DNA of 6,774 nucleotides from Chromatiales bacterium (GCA_027070385.1 JALXDW010000177.1:1-6774), one strand, 5' to 3'; shown: positions 1 to 6,641, counted from the stretch's first letter. Notes: generated from the letters alone by a model not told the origin. Program-made: numbers and translations.

Positions 1-522
1 CCCTTTGACAATATCAACCGGCTTCTGTTTTTCATTACTGGGGAAAAAGCTTGCTCCCACTTCAGTGGCAACGGTTTCAAGCTGTTTAATCGCCGCAGGA
101 CGATAAATATCGGCACTCACGACCAAAGTAGATTTTTTCTGTGTTTCCTTGAGCCAACGAGCCAGTTTAGCAACCGTGGTGGTTTTACCTGCACCCTGTA
201 AACCGGCCATGAGTATGACTGCGGGTGGCTGCACATTCAGCTCTAAACCGGTACTGACTTCCCCCATCATGCTGACCAGTTCATCATTCACTATTTTGAC
301 GAATGTCTGCCCTGGCGTCAGGCTTTTTAATACCGTATCCCCCATGGCTTTCTCACGCACATGCTCAATAAACTGCCGCACCACCGGCAAAGCCACATCA
401 GCTTCAAGCAGTGCCATGCGCACTTCGCGCAAAGTGTCTTTAATATTGTCTTCTGTAATACGGCCAACACCACGCACATTGCGTAGTGTTTGACCTAAAC
501 GTTCCGTTAAACCGTCAAACAT
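1..522 (-). CDS. ffh: Signal recognition particle protein Ffh, N-terminal part (runs off left edge)
   Basis: Ffh is the GTPase of the bacterial signal recognition particle. With 4.5S RNA it binds signal sequences of nascent membrane proteins and docks with FtsY at the inner membrane. The 174 visible codons begin MFDGLTERLGQTLRNVRG, the usual Ffh start, and cover the helical N domain (about residues 1-90) and the beginning of the GTPase G domain. The P-loop GLQGAGKTT is at residues 107-115 and the DxYRPAAxxQL motif at 138-148. The rest of the G domain and the RNA-binding M domain lie outside the window. An N-terminal start of this type separates it from FtsY, which carries an acidic A domain first. 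Only a weak Shine-Dalgarno (TAGAG) precedes the ATG. The gene follows the phosphodiesterase-like gene on the same strand after 46 bases and may be read from that promoter, from its own, or from both. Confidence 0.97.
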   Translation of the reverse strand, partial: MFDGLTERLGQTLRNVRGVGRITEDNIKDTLREVRMALLEADVALPVVRQFIEHVREKAMGDTVLKSLTPGQTFVKIVNDELVSMMGEVSTGLELNVQPPAVILMAGLQGAGKTTTVAKLARWLKETQKKSTLVVSADIYRPAAIKQLETVATEVGASFFPSNEKQKPVDIVKG

Positions 523-550
523 AATGCTCTACAACTTGAGTTAAAAAATA

Positions 551-563
551 CTGAGTTATTATA
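551..563 (-). promoter_or_regulatory. Possible -10 element for ffh
   Basis: A perfect TATAAT lies on the minus strand at 563-558, in the short gap between the phosphodiesterase-like gene and ffh. It would place transcription start near 551, about 29 bases before the ffh ATG. No good -35 is seen at 16-18 bases; the best hexamer, AAGACC, keeps only the central GAC. A TG lies one base out of register for an extended -10. This is a weak call based on the -10 alone in an AT-rich gap. Confidence 0.3.
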
Positions 564-568
564 ACCAA

Positions 569-1330
569 TTAAAAATGAAAGGTCTTCTGCCCTTGCAGGG
601 GATACACCTTATGAGACGTGATTGCCTGTTGGCATTCCTGCAAAATCGCTGTCTCAGCACCCGGTTTATTATGTGTTAAATAAACGTCAGGATGGTGTTT
701 GAGTTTCTTAATGTCTTCTGCCAGCAATTCAGCACAATAATGCCCGGCAATACGACAAAGTTCTTTATCGGTATTTGAAAAAGCCGCTTCGACGATTAAT
801 AAATCCAGGTTGTCGTGCTTATTCAAAGCATCCCAAAATGTATCATTGGTTGTGGTATCGCCACTGAAGGCAAACGTTCCATTGGCACTTTCAACCCGAT
901 AACCTGCGCCAGTCACAACGTGATTAACCGGTATCATTTCAAGCTGACGGCCATCAATCGTTATACATTCACCGGGTTCCATCAGTTGGTATTTTAAAAC
1001 CGGGGCTTCTGTCGGTAGCCGGGAGAAGTCTGGCCAGATGGTATTGTTAAAAATATGTGTCTGTAAAGCATTCAGTGTTTCAGCCTGGGCATGAATAGTC
1101 ACTGGCTGTTTGATACGTTCAAAGATGGTATCAATAAATAACGGGATACCGGCAATATGATCCAAATGTGAATGTGTCACAAAAATGTGTCTGACAGCCG
1201 CCATTTCATCCAGAGTTAAATCCCCCAGCCCTGTCCCGGCATCGATGAGTATATCGGTATCTATTAACAAGGTCGTTGTTCGTAAATCAACACCCACACC
1301 ACCACTGCACCCCAGCACCCTCAAATCCAT
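569..1330 (-). CDS. MBL-fold metallohydrolase, class II cyclic-nucleotide phosphodiesterase / RNase Z-like
   Basis: This 253-residue protein has the metallo-beta-lactamase fold with two-metal hydrolase motifs. HSHLDH is at residues 53-58, a third-motif His at 137 (PVNHV), the bridging Asp at 158 (FSGDT), a GHYCAELL motif with His197, and a final His220 in LTHNKP. The late His motifs resemble RNase Z. The HSHLDHIAG stretch matches the first half of the class II 3',5'-cyclic-nucleotide phosphodiesterase signature, and the start MDLRVLGCSGG is typical of gammaproteobacterial proteins given that label. It lacks the long flexible arm expected of a tRNA-processing RNase Z, so hydrolysis of cAMP or another phosphodiester is the better guess, but the substrate is unproven. 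There is no signal peptide, so it is probably cytoplasmic. An AGGG about 9 bases upstream supports this ATG. A good sigma70-like promoter lies just upstream. It may be co-transcribed with ffh. Confidence 0.88.
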   Translation of the reverse strand: MDLRVLGCSGGVGVDLRTTTLLIDTDILIDAGTGLGDLTLDEMAAVRHIFVTHSHLDHIAGIPLFIDTIFERIKQPVTIHAQAETLNALQTHIFNNTIWPDFSRLPTEAPVLKYQLMEPGECITIDGRQLEMIPVNHVVTGAGYRVESANGTFAFSGDTTTNDTFWDALNKHDNLDLLIVEAAFSNTDKELCRIAGHYCAELLAEDIKKLKHHPDVYLTHNKPGAETAILQECQQAITSHKVYPLQGQKTFHF

Positions 1331-1362
1331 CGAGTTTTCCCTAATCTCTTTTATTCATTTAT

Positions 1363-1397
1363 TTAGTCCAGTATAAAACATATTTGACTGTTGTCAG
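1363..1397 (-). promoter_or_regulatory. Sigma70-like promoter for the phosphodiesterase-like gene
   Basis: Read on the minus strand, CTGACA (-35, positions 1397-1392) and TATACT (-10, positions 1375-1370) are separated by 16 bases. Each box matches consensus at five of six positions. The predicted start is near 1363, giving a leader of about 32 bases that contains the ribosome binding site. Its -35 lies inside the palindrome at 1386-1399. Confidence 0.6.
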
Positions 1398-1418
1398 TCT
1401 TTGGCTTTAATTTGCATA
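1384..1418 (+). promoter_or_regulatory. Sigma70-like divergent promoter facing ypjD
   Basis: TTGACT (-35, 1384-1389) and TTTAAT (-10, 1406-1411) are 16 bases apart, each matching consensus at five of six positions. Transcription would start near 1418 and run toward ypjD through a leader of about 219 bases. The region overlaps the opposite-strand promoter, so the two may compete. Alternative -10-like hexamers closer to ypjD (1480-1485, 1493-1498) have no convincing -35. Confidence 0.4.
1386..1399. promoter_or_regulatory. Palindrome over both divergent -35 boxes (possible operator)
   Basis: GACTG-TTGT-CAGTC is a perfect 5-base inverted repeat with a 4-base centre. It covers most of the plus-strand -35 (1384-1389) and all of the minus-strand -35 (1392-1397). 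The symmetry partly follows from two opposed -35-like boxes, so it may be a consequence of promoter architecture and not a separate regulator site. Confidence 0.3.
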
Positions 1419-1432
1419 TGAAATGCGCATTA

Positions 1433-1460
1433 TTTCACGTAAAATTCCACCGGTTTCACG
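1433..1460 (+). repeat. TTTCACG direct repeat, 21 bases apart
   Basis: TTTCACG occurs at 1433-1439 and 1454-1460, a 21-base period (two helical turns) on one DNA face. It lies between the divergent promoter and the AT-rich hexamers upstream of ypjD. It could be a tandem activator site for a downstream ypjD promoter, but seven-base repeats occur by chance and no known regulator is recognised. Confidence 0.25.
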
Positions 1461-1636
1461 AATAATCGGCCACATTTAGTATAAATTTCGTTTATTATAC
1501 TGTGTCATTGTTCGCAGTACACCTTATTCTGGCAACCAAATTATAACGCTTAGCGCTGAATCTACTTTCATTTGCGCCTCAAGCTATGCGATGATTAACC
1601 TACTCACGATTAACTCTATTACACAGCATCGACAAA

Positions 1637-2443
1637 ATGATTTTAAGTATTATCGGTATCCTTTTCTATGTGATTGCAACGACTGTGCTGCTCAAGCACA
1701 GTCGCCATAAAAAAAAGGATATGATTACATTATCCACAAAAAAACTGTTGTTACCGGCGATGATTGCTGTTGTTTTCCATGCTTTCGTGTTATTTCAATA
1801 TACCTTGTATACTCCGCAAGGTCTGGATCTGAGTGTTTTCACTGTGCTGTCTCTGGTTAGCTGGATTACTTCAACCTTTATCATTTTAGCCGCCTTACGC
1901 CAGCCGGTGGAGTGTTTGGGAATGGTGGTCTTTCCTTTCGCAGCCATCACCTTGTTACTTCGAACCAGTAGTAACCATCACCATTATATTAACCAGCTCT
2001 CCAGCGGTCTTGAAACCCATATACTGTTATCCGTTATCGCATACAGTATTTTAAGCATTGCCGCAGTACAAAGCCTGTTACTTTATGTTCAGGATTACCA
2101 CTTACATAATAAACAACCGGGTGGTTTTATTAGTACTTTACCTTCGCTGGAAACGATGGAAAACCTGTTGTTTAAAATGATAGGACTGGGGTTTATTTTG
2201 TTAAGCATTTCCCTGCTAAGCGGTATCCCCTATCTTGAAGATATTCACCAGCAGCACCTCACCCATAAAATTATCCTGTCATCCATTGCCTGGTTTATAT
2301 TTGCTATTTTGCTATGGGGGCGTTGGAAATTTGGCTGGCGCGGTCAGATTGCCATTCGTTGGACATTAGGGGGATTTATACTGTTAATGTTAGCCTACTT
2401 TGGTAGCAGTATTGTTTTACAGGTCATATTGCAACGCGATTAA
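1637..2443 (+). CDS. ypjD: YpjD-type CcsA-like inner-membrane protein
   Basis: This 268-residue polytopic membrane protein is related to the CcsA/CcmC cytochrome c assembly family. About eight hydrophobic segments are visible, roughly at residues 1-19, 39-57, 66-86, 93-108, 126-149, 180-197, 211-227 and 240-264. Histidines at H48 (VVFHAF), H128 (ETHILLSVIAY) and H210 (LTHKIILS) sit next to membrane segments, as haem-ligand candidates do in CcsA proteins. The C-terminal stretch with WGRWKFGWRGQ, RWTL and LAYFGS is typical of YpjD. The tryptophan-rich WWD haem-handling motif of true cytochrome c synthases is not seen, so a role in cytochrome c maturation is not shown. Placement next to ffh and before corB matches E. 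coli and supports the assignment. The ATG has no clear Shine-Dalgarno. Its stop is 75 bases before the next gene. Confidence 0.88.
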   Translation: MILSIIGILFYVIATTVLLKHSRHKKKDMITLSTKKLLLPAMIAVVFHAFVLFQYTLYTPQGLDLSVFTVLSLVSWITSTFIILAALRQPVECLGMVVFPFAAITLLLRTSSNHHHYINQLSSGLETHILLSVIAYSILSIAAVQSLLLYVQDYHLHNKQPGGFISTLPSLETMENLLFKMIGLGFILLSISLLSGIPYLEDIHQQHLTHKIILSSIAWFIFAILLWGRWKFGWRGQIAIRWTLGGFILLMLAYFGSSIVLQVILQRD

Positions 2444-2456
2444 TTTTGATTGTTGC

Positions 2457-2491
2457 TTGACAGTGACGGATAAATTCCTAAAACTTACCTT
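2457..2491 (+). promoter_or_regulatory. Possible promoter for corB
   Basis: A perfect TTGACA (2457-2462) lies 14 bases after the ypjD stop. With a 16-base spacer it is followed by TAAAAC (2479-2484), which matches the -10 consensus at four of six positions. Transcription would begin near 2491, about 28 bases before the TTG start. The gene could equally be read through from ypjD, since no terminator separates them. Confidence 0.4.
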
Positions 2492-2518
2492 ATATTAACC
2501 ACACAGGCCATAACCTCC

Positions 2519-3820
2519 TTGGACACGCTCCCTTTAAGTATGCTATTTGGCATACTCGTTTTTCTCATTCTCGCATCAGGTTTCTTTTCCGGCTCCGAAA
2601 CAGGTTTAATGAGTTTGAACCGCTACCGTCTCCGTAACCTGGCCAATAAAAAACACAAAGGTGCGCAAAAAGCACTGCGTCTGCTCGAAAAGCCGGAACG
2701 GGTTATCGGCATGATTCTGCTGGGTAATAACTTTGTTAATATTCTTGCAGCAACCATTGCCTCAATCATAGGGATCCGCTTGCTCGATGATGCCGGCCCC
2801 TGGGTTTCAACTTTTGTTTTAACGGGCATTGTACTTATTTTTGCTGAAGTCACCCCTAAAACGCTGGCTGCACTGCATCCCGAAAAATATGCTTTACCGT
2901 CTGCCTACGTACTGGAACCCTTACTAAAGATATTAACCCCTTTTGTCTGGGTTATTAACAAAATTACTCGGGCATTGTTCCGTTTAATGGGTATTCCCAC
3001 TCAACAACAATCTTCAACCAGCCTGAGCAGTGACGAAATACGCATCGTTGTCAATGAAGCCAGTTCAATGATTCCCCAGCAACACCAGCGCATGCTGTTA
3101 AGCATTTTGGATCTGGAAAAAGTCACGGTGGAAGATATTATGGTTCCACGCAATGAAGTCACAGGAATTGACATTGAAGACAGTTGGTCAACAATTCAAA
3201 AACAACTCGCCAATAGCCAACATACCCGCTTACCGGTTTATGCCGGTGATATTGATCATATTATCGGTATTATCCATGTGCGTAATGTCATTAACCTGTT
3301 TCAGGAAGAAGCTGACAATAAAGATGCTCTCAGAAGTATTATTCGTGAAGCGTACTTTGTGCCAATTTCCACACCATTACATACCCAGTTACTCAATTTT
3401 CAGAAGGAAAAACACCGTATTGCATTAGTCGTCAATGAATACGGGGATATTCAAGGTCTTGTCACTCTGGAGGATATTCTTGAGGAAATTGTAGGGGAAT
3501 TTACCAGCGATCCGGCAGCCAGTATTAAAGATGTGCATCAGATGGAAGATGGCACCTTTTTGGTAAATGGCAGTGCGACCATCCGAGACCTGAACAAGTT
3601 GCTCAACTGGTCACTACCTACCGATGGCCCCAAAACAATCAATGGGCTCATTATTGAATATCTGGAACACATCCCCGAACCCGGTACCAGTATGCTGATT
3701 GCCGATCATCCTATGGAAATTGTACACACAACACGCAATACGGTGAAAACTGTACATATTGACCCAAACTGGAAAACAAGCAGCACTCGCAAAAACGAAA
3801 TAAAAGCAACGGACGAATAA
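2519..3820 (+). CDS. corB: CNNM/CBS/CorC-domain membrane protein, CorB (YfjD) family
   Basis: This 433-residue protein has the full CorB/YfjD layout: a CNNM (DUF21) membrane domain with about four hydrophobic segments (residues 6-23, 60-85, 95-112, 125-150), paired CBS domains (about 203-262 and 268-328), and a C-terminal CorC/HlyC domain (about 340-417). Family motifs visible are FSGSETG (23-29), GNNFVN (69-74), FAEVTPKT (108-115), VEDIMVPRNEV (204-214) and VNEYGDIQGLVTLEDILEEI (305-324). Members are linked to magnesium and cobalt efflux or resistance, with CBS domains binding adenine nucleotides. Transport here is inferred from family. The TTG start at 2519 is preferred over the ATG at 2540 because it places FSGSETG at exactly the same distance from the N terminus as in E. 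coli YfjD. No strong Shine-Dalgarno precedes either codon; the nearest is CAGG about 11 bases upstream. Confidence 0.95.
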   Translation: MDTLPLSMLFGILVFLILASGFFSGSETGLMSLNRYRLRNLANKKHKGAQKALRLLEKPERVIGMILLGNNFVNILAATIASIIGIRLLDDAGPWVSTFVLTGIVLIFAEVTPKTLAALHPEKYALPSAYVLEPLLKILTPFVWVINKITRALFRLMGIPTQQQSSTSLSSDEIRIVVNEASSMIPQQHQRMLLSILDLEKVTVEDIMVPRNEVTGIDIEDSWSTIQKQLANSQHTRLPVYAGDIDHIIGIIHVRNVINLFQEEADNKDALRSIIREAYFVPISTPLHTQLLNFQKEKHRIALVVNEYGDIQGLVTLEDILEEIVGEFTSDPAASIKDVHQMEDGTFLVNGSATIRDLNKLLNWSLPTDGPKTINGLIIEYLEHIPEPGTSMLIADHPMEIVHTTRNTVKTVHIDPNWKTSSTRKNEIKATDE

Positions 3821-3879
3821 ACGGTAGTAAAATTCTGCCAAAAGGTGGATAAAGCGTGTCCGAAAATTGAAATGCAGGC

Positions 3880-3915
3880 TATAATCCATAAGAATAACTA
3901 CTATAATCATATAAT
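3880..3915 (+). promoter_or_regulatory. Cluster of three TATAAT hexamers upstream of the FHA gene
   Basis: Perfect TATAAT hexamers occur at 3880-3885, 3902-3907 and 3910-3915 within the 117-base gap after corB. None has a good -35 at 16-18 bases; a TTGAAA at 3867-3872 is too close to the first and too far from the others. At least one probably serves the FHA-PilZ genes. Which one is not decidable by eye, and the third would leave only about 16 bases of leader, with the ribosome binding site at 3926-3931. Confidence 0.45.
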
Positions 3916-3937
3916 TAGCGAAAATTAGGAGTCATTA

Positions 3938-4609
3938 GTGTCGAAACTGACGCTTTCATTTAAAGGGCAATTACTGAAAGTATTTCCCATTCGTTCCGGT
4001 AGTATGATCATCGGCAGTGACCCTGCATCCGATATCCATATTGACACTCTGGCTATCGAGCCACAACACTGCCAGCTTGATACCGAACAGCAAACATCGC
4101 GCATTAAAGCCTTGTCACAGGAAAACGCCACCTTTGTTAATCAGGAAAAAATTGAAACCCGACAATTAAAAGACGGGGACAGTATTCAAATTGGCAAACA
4201 CACCTTAACTTATACGTTCGAAGAGTTAGCCGAAGAGGACATGCTACAGGCCATTAATGAGGTGGATGCCACCCTGGATAACACTCCCCAACCCGCAGCA
4301 ACTGCTATCGCTGAACCGGAAGTGGAAGCCCCGATAGCAACCAAACAGAAACTCGATGGCTGGTTGCAGATTATGTCAGGACAAAATCTGGGTAAAACTC
4401 TCAGCTTGCATCGTTCAATGACCAATTTGGGAAAGCCTGGATTAGCCACTGCAGTCATTGCTCATCGTGAAAATGGCTACTATATCTCTCAACTTGAAGG
4501 CAAACTGCCTTTGAAAATAAACTCTCAACCCACAGAACAAACAACCAAGCTGAACCCGGATGACATTATTCAAATTGGTAATGTCAAAATGCAATTCTAC
4601 CTGGAATAA
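3938..4609 (+). CDS. Double FHA-like domain protein
   Basis: This 223-residue protein has no signal peptide or membrane segment. An N-terminal FHA-like domain (about residues 4-95) shows IIGSDPASDIHID, a conserved His44 in EPQHCQL, and ENATFVNQEKI with LKDGDSIQIG. An acidic, Ala/Pro-rich linker (about 96-135) leads to a second, weaker FHA-like fold (about 140-222), with LQIMSGQNLGKTLSL, NLGKPG and LNPDDIIQIG. FHA domains bind phosphothreonine peptides. Here the usual GR is GS, the SRxH core reads EPQH, and the second copy is more divergent. Phosphopeptide binding is therefore doubtful and a scaffold role is possible. The GTG start is supported by TAGGAG (3926-3931) six bases upstream. The PilZ gene follows after 37 bases, probably in the same transcript. 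Its partner is unknown. Confidence 0.85.
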   Translation: MSKLTLSFKGQLLKVFPIRSGSMIIGSDPASDIHIDTLAIEPQHCQLDTEQQTSRIKALSQENATFVNQEKIETRQLKDGDSIQIGKHTLTYTFEELAEEDMLQAINEVDATLDNTPQPAATAIAEPEVEAPIATKQKLDGWLQIMSGQNLGKTLSLHRSMTNLGKPGLATAVIAHRENGYYISQLEGKLPLKINSQPTEQTTKLNPDDIIQIGNVKMQFYLE

Positions 4610-4646
4610 CTTCCAATCATTATCTCATTAGCAGGGGGACAACCCA

Positions 4647-5021
4647 ATGGAGAACCGGCGATTTACACGTATTCCCTTTGATGTTGAAGTATTGGTAGAA
4701 GACCCGCAAACAAAAAGAATCTGGCACACTGAACTGATTGATATATCTCTCAAAGGTTTAAAGCTGGCTCGCCCGCAAAAATGGAAAAAAACCGATCATT
4801 CTCACTTCGAAATTACATTGGTGCTTGCCAAACACGATGTTGAAATTACCATTCAGGCCATGCTGAAGCATTATGATGAAGCTGTGTTGGGTTTTCAGAC
4901 AATTCATATTGATGTTGATAGTGCCACTCATTTGCACCGACTCCTTGAACTGAATTTAGGTGACAGCCAATTACTGAACCGGGAATATACTGAATTAATA
5001 TCCCCAAAATTGTCTTCATAA
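4647..5021 (+). CDS. Single-domain PilZ protein, likely cyclic-di-GMP binding
   Basis: This 124-residue cytoplasmic protein is essentially one PilZ domain. The two cyclic-di-GMP contact motifs are intact: RxxxR at residues 4-8 (RRFTR) and DxSxxG at 32-37 (DISLKG). Binding of the second messenger is therefore likely. The C-terminal 30 or so residues (HLHRLLELNLGDSQLL) look helical and may contact a partner. PilZ adaptors of this size often control motility, polysaccharide export or type IV pili, but no such gene is in the window, so the output is unknown. A strong Shine-Dalgarno (AGGGGG, 4633-4638) sits eight bases before the ATG. Spacing of 37 bases after the FHA gene with no visible terminator suggests a two-gene operon, which may extend into sbcB. 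Confidence 0.92.
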   Translation: MENRRFTRIPFDVEVLVEDPQTKRIWHTELIDISLKGLKLARPQKWKKTDHSHFEITLVLAKHDVEITIQAMLKHYDEAVLGFQTIHIDVDSATHLHRLLELNLGDSQLLNREYTELISPKLSS

Positions 5022-5102
5022 TAAAATTAACACAACCTGTTCCCTTTCAGCGTTTGTTTTCTATATGTGGTATCGTGCCTATTATTTTTCTGGAACAGCG
5101 GT

Positions 5103-6563
5103 ATGACAAACACGACTATCTATTGGCATGACTACGAAACTTTTGGCATCGATCCCCTCCGCGATCGCCCGGTACAATTTGCAGGCATTCGCACTGATGA
5201 AGATCTCAACATCATTGGTGAACCATTAAATATTTTTGCCCGACCCGCTCCCGACACACTGCCTCACCCTGTTTCATCATTAATTACCGGCATCACACCA
5301 CAATATGCACTGGAACACGGCTTGCCCGAAACTGAATTTATCGGCCGTATTCTGACGGAGCTGTCACAACCGGGTACCTGTGGTGTGGGATACAACTCAC
5401 TGCGTTTCGATGATGAAGTCACACGCAATACCCTCTATCGTAACTTATTCGATCCCTACAGCCGTGAATGGCAAAATGGAAATAGCCGCTGGGACATTAT
5501 TGACATGGTACGTGCCTGTCGTGATTTACGCCCGGACGGTATTGTCTGGCCAATGCGTCAGGATGCCGAACGTAGCAGCTTTAAACTGGACGAATTAACC
5601 GTTGCCAATGGCATTGCTCATGATCAGGCACACGATGCACTTTCCGATGTCTACGCAACCATTGCAATAGCCAAACTAATAAAAGACAAGCAGCCCAAAC
5701 TTTATAATTTTCTTTATAAACTGCGACGTAAAAATGAAGTCCTGAAATACATTGACCTCAAAGAAATGACGCCTTTCCTGCATACTTCCGGTATGTACGG
5801 CAGTGACCACGGCAATACCCGCATGGTGGCACCGATTGCCAACCACCCAACCAATAAAAACAGCATCATCGTCTTTGACCTGAGTCAATCACCAGCTATA
5901 TTACTTGAACTTGGTGCCAATAAGTTACGTGAGTTACTCTATACGGCTGTCGCAGACTTACCGGAAGGAGCAGAACGCCCGGCATTAAAACAAATCCTGA
6001 TCAACAAATGCCCGGCGATTGCACCCACTTCAACACTGACTGGCGACACCGCCAAACGACTTAATATCGATCTGATGAATTGTATGCAAAACCGTCAGGC
6101 ACTGCTTAACTCACGCAAGGAAATTCAGCAGAAGATCAGCAAAATTTTTGAACCACGTGAATATGAACCGGTTACAGATCCCGACCTGATGATTTATGCC
6201 GGTGGCTTCTTCTCTCAACGGGACAAAACACAAATGCAAGCCATTCATAATACCGCCCCCGACGAATTGGGCAACCAAACCTGGAGTTTTGATGACAAGC
6301 GTTTACCTGAAATGTTATTTCGTTACCGCGCACGTAACTATCCTGAAACACTAAACGAAGATGAACTGGCACAATGGATAGAACACTGTCACGACAGACT
6401 CGTTAAGGGTGAATCCGGTTTTCTTAACTTTAAAAACTTTTATGCAGAAATTGAACAACAGCGAAACGAAACTCAACAGGATAAAGAGAAATTAAAAATT
6501 CTGAACAAGGTAGAAGAGTTTGGCCGGGAGCTGGAAGCATATCTTGCACAAAGCAGCAAATAA
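5103..6563 (+). CDS. sbcB: Exodeoxyribonuclease I (exonuclease I)
   Basis: Exonuclease I degrades single-stranded DNA from the 3' end in recombination and mismatch repair. The 486-residue protein is close to the 475 of E. coli. The DEDDh catalytic residues are present: D10 and E12 (HDYETFG), D103 (GYNSLRFDDEVTRN), and H177 and D182 (AHDALSDVYATIA). NSRWDIIDMVRACRDLRP (127-144), the SH3-like middle region from SGMYG (229) and the C-terminal helical domain (YRARNYPETL, 408-417) follow in the usual order. The last 40 residues look coiled-coil-like. The ATG at 5103 is chosen over an in-frame GTG at 5067, because the extra 12 residues (VSCLLFFWNSG) are hydrophobic and absent from the family, and GGA lies eight bases before the ATG. 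The 81-base gap after the PilZ gene holds only a weak TATTAT (5080-5085), so co-transcription is possible. Confidence 0.97.
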   Translation: MTNTTIYWHDYETFGIDPLRDRPVQFAGIRTDEDLNIIGEPLNIFARPAPDTLPHPVSSLITGITPQYALEHGLPETEFIGRILTELSQPGTCGVGYNSLRFDDEVTRNTLYRNLFDPYSREWQNGNSRWDIIDMVRACRDLRPDGIVWPMRQDAERSSFKLDELTVANGIAHDQAHDALSDVYATIAIAKLIKDKQPKLYNFLYKLRRKNEVLKYIDLKEMTPFLHTSGMYGSDHGNTRMVAPIANHPTNKNSIIVFDLSQSPAILLELGANKLRELLYTAVADLPEGAERPALKQILINKCPAIAPTSTLTGDTAKRLNIDLMNCMQNRQALLNSRKEIQQKISKIFEPREYEPVTDPDLMIYAGGFFSQRDKTQMQAIHNTAPDELGNQTWSFDDKRLPEMLFRYRARNYPETLNEDELAQWIEHCHDRLVKGESGFLNFKNFYAEIEQQRNETQQDKEKLKILNKVEEFGRELEAYLAQSSK

Positions 6564-6593
6564 ACAAGCTACTCTCTCCTTATAATATAAAAA

Positions 6594-6616
6594 ACCCCGC
6601 CAGAATAGTGCGGGGT
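6594..6616. terminator. Rho-independent terminator between converging genes
   Basis: ACCCCGC (6594-6600) and GCGGGGT (6610-6616) form a perfect seven-base stem with a nine-base loop. It starts 31 bases after the sbcB stop. On the minus strand the stem is followed by a run of five Us and further A/U bases, a strong terminator for the cytochrome gene at the right edge. On the plus strand the tail (ATACTTTA) is weaker, so termination of sbcB transcripts may be less efficient. Confidence 0.85.
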
Positions 6617-6641
6617 ATACTTTAAGATAAGACTTTGCTCA

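Larger units (their letters stand above)
1331..1636. other. Divergent intergenic region between phosphodiesterase-like gene and ypjD
   Basis: These 306 bases separate two divergent genes. I see no ORF, tRNA or clear hairpin terminator. The left third holds two interlocked promoters and a palindrome, entered separately. The part nearer ypjD is AT-rich, with TATAAA (1480-1485) and TATTAT (1493-1498) hexamers that lack a good -35. It also has a TTTCACG direct repeat and a second direct repeat, GATTAAC, at 1593-1599 and 1608-1614. If the promoter at 1384-1411 serves ypjD, the transcript would carry a leader of about 219 bases, which is long for this kind of gene. Confidence 0.6.

Noticed and set aside
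149..493. Plus-strand open frame of 114 codons
   Set aside because: It lies wholly opposite ffh, whose protein is clearly recognised, and its translation resembles no known protein.
537..558. Direct repeat TGAGTTA (537-543 and 552-558) before ffh
   Set aside because: It is a short repeat in an AT-rich gap, with no symmetry or other support for a regulatory site.
1165..1179. TGTGA-N5-TCACA, resembling a CRP (cAMP receptor protein) site inside the phosphodiesterase-like gene
   Set aside because: The spacer is five bases where CRP sites have six, and the bases encode the conserved THSHLDH metal motif on the minus strand, which explains them.
3614..3910. Minus-strand open frame of 98 codons overlapping the corB end and the following gap
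   Set aside because: Most of it is antisense to the conserved CorC domain, there is no recognisable domain, and the composition looks like a shadow frame.
5054..5085. TTGTTT and TATTAT as an sbcB promoter
   Set aside because: The spacer is 20 bases and the -35 is poor, so it is not listed as a promoter.
5067..5102. In-frame GTG extension of sbcB by 12 codons
   Set aside because: The extra residues are not found in exonuclease I proteins and the ATG at 5103 has better upstream context.
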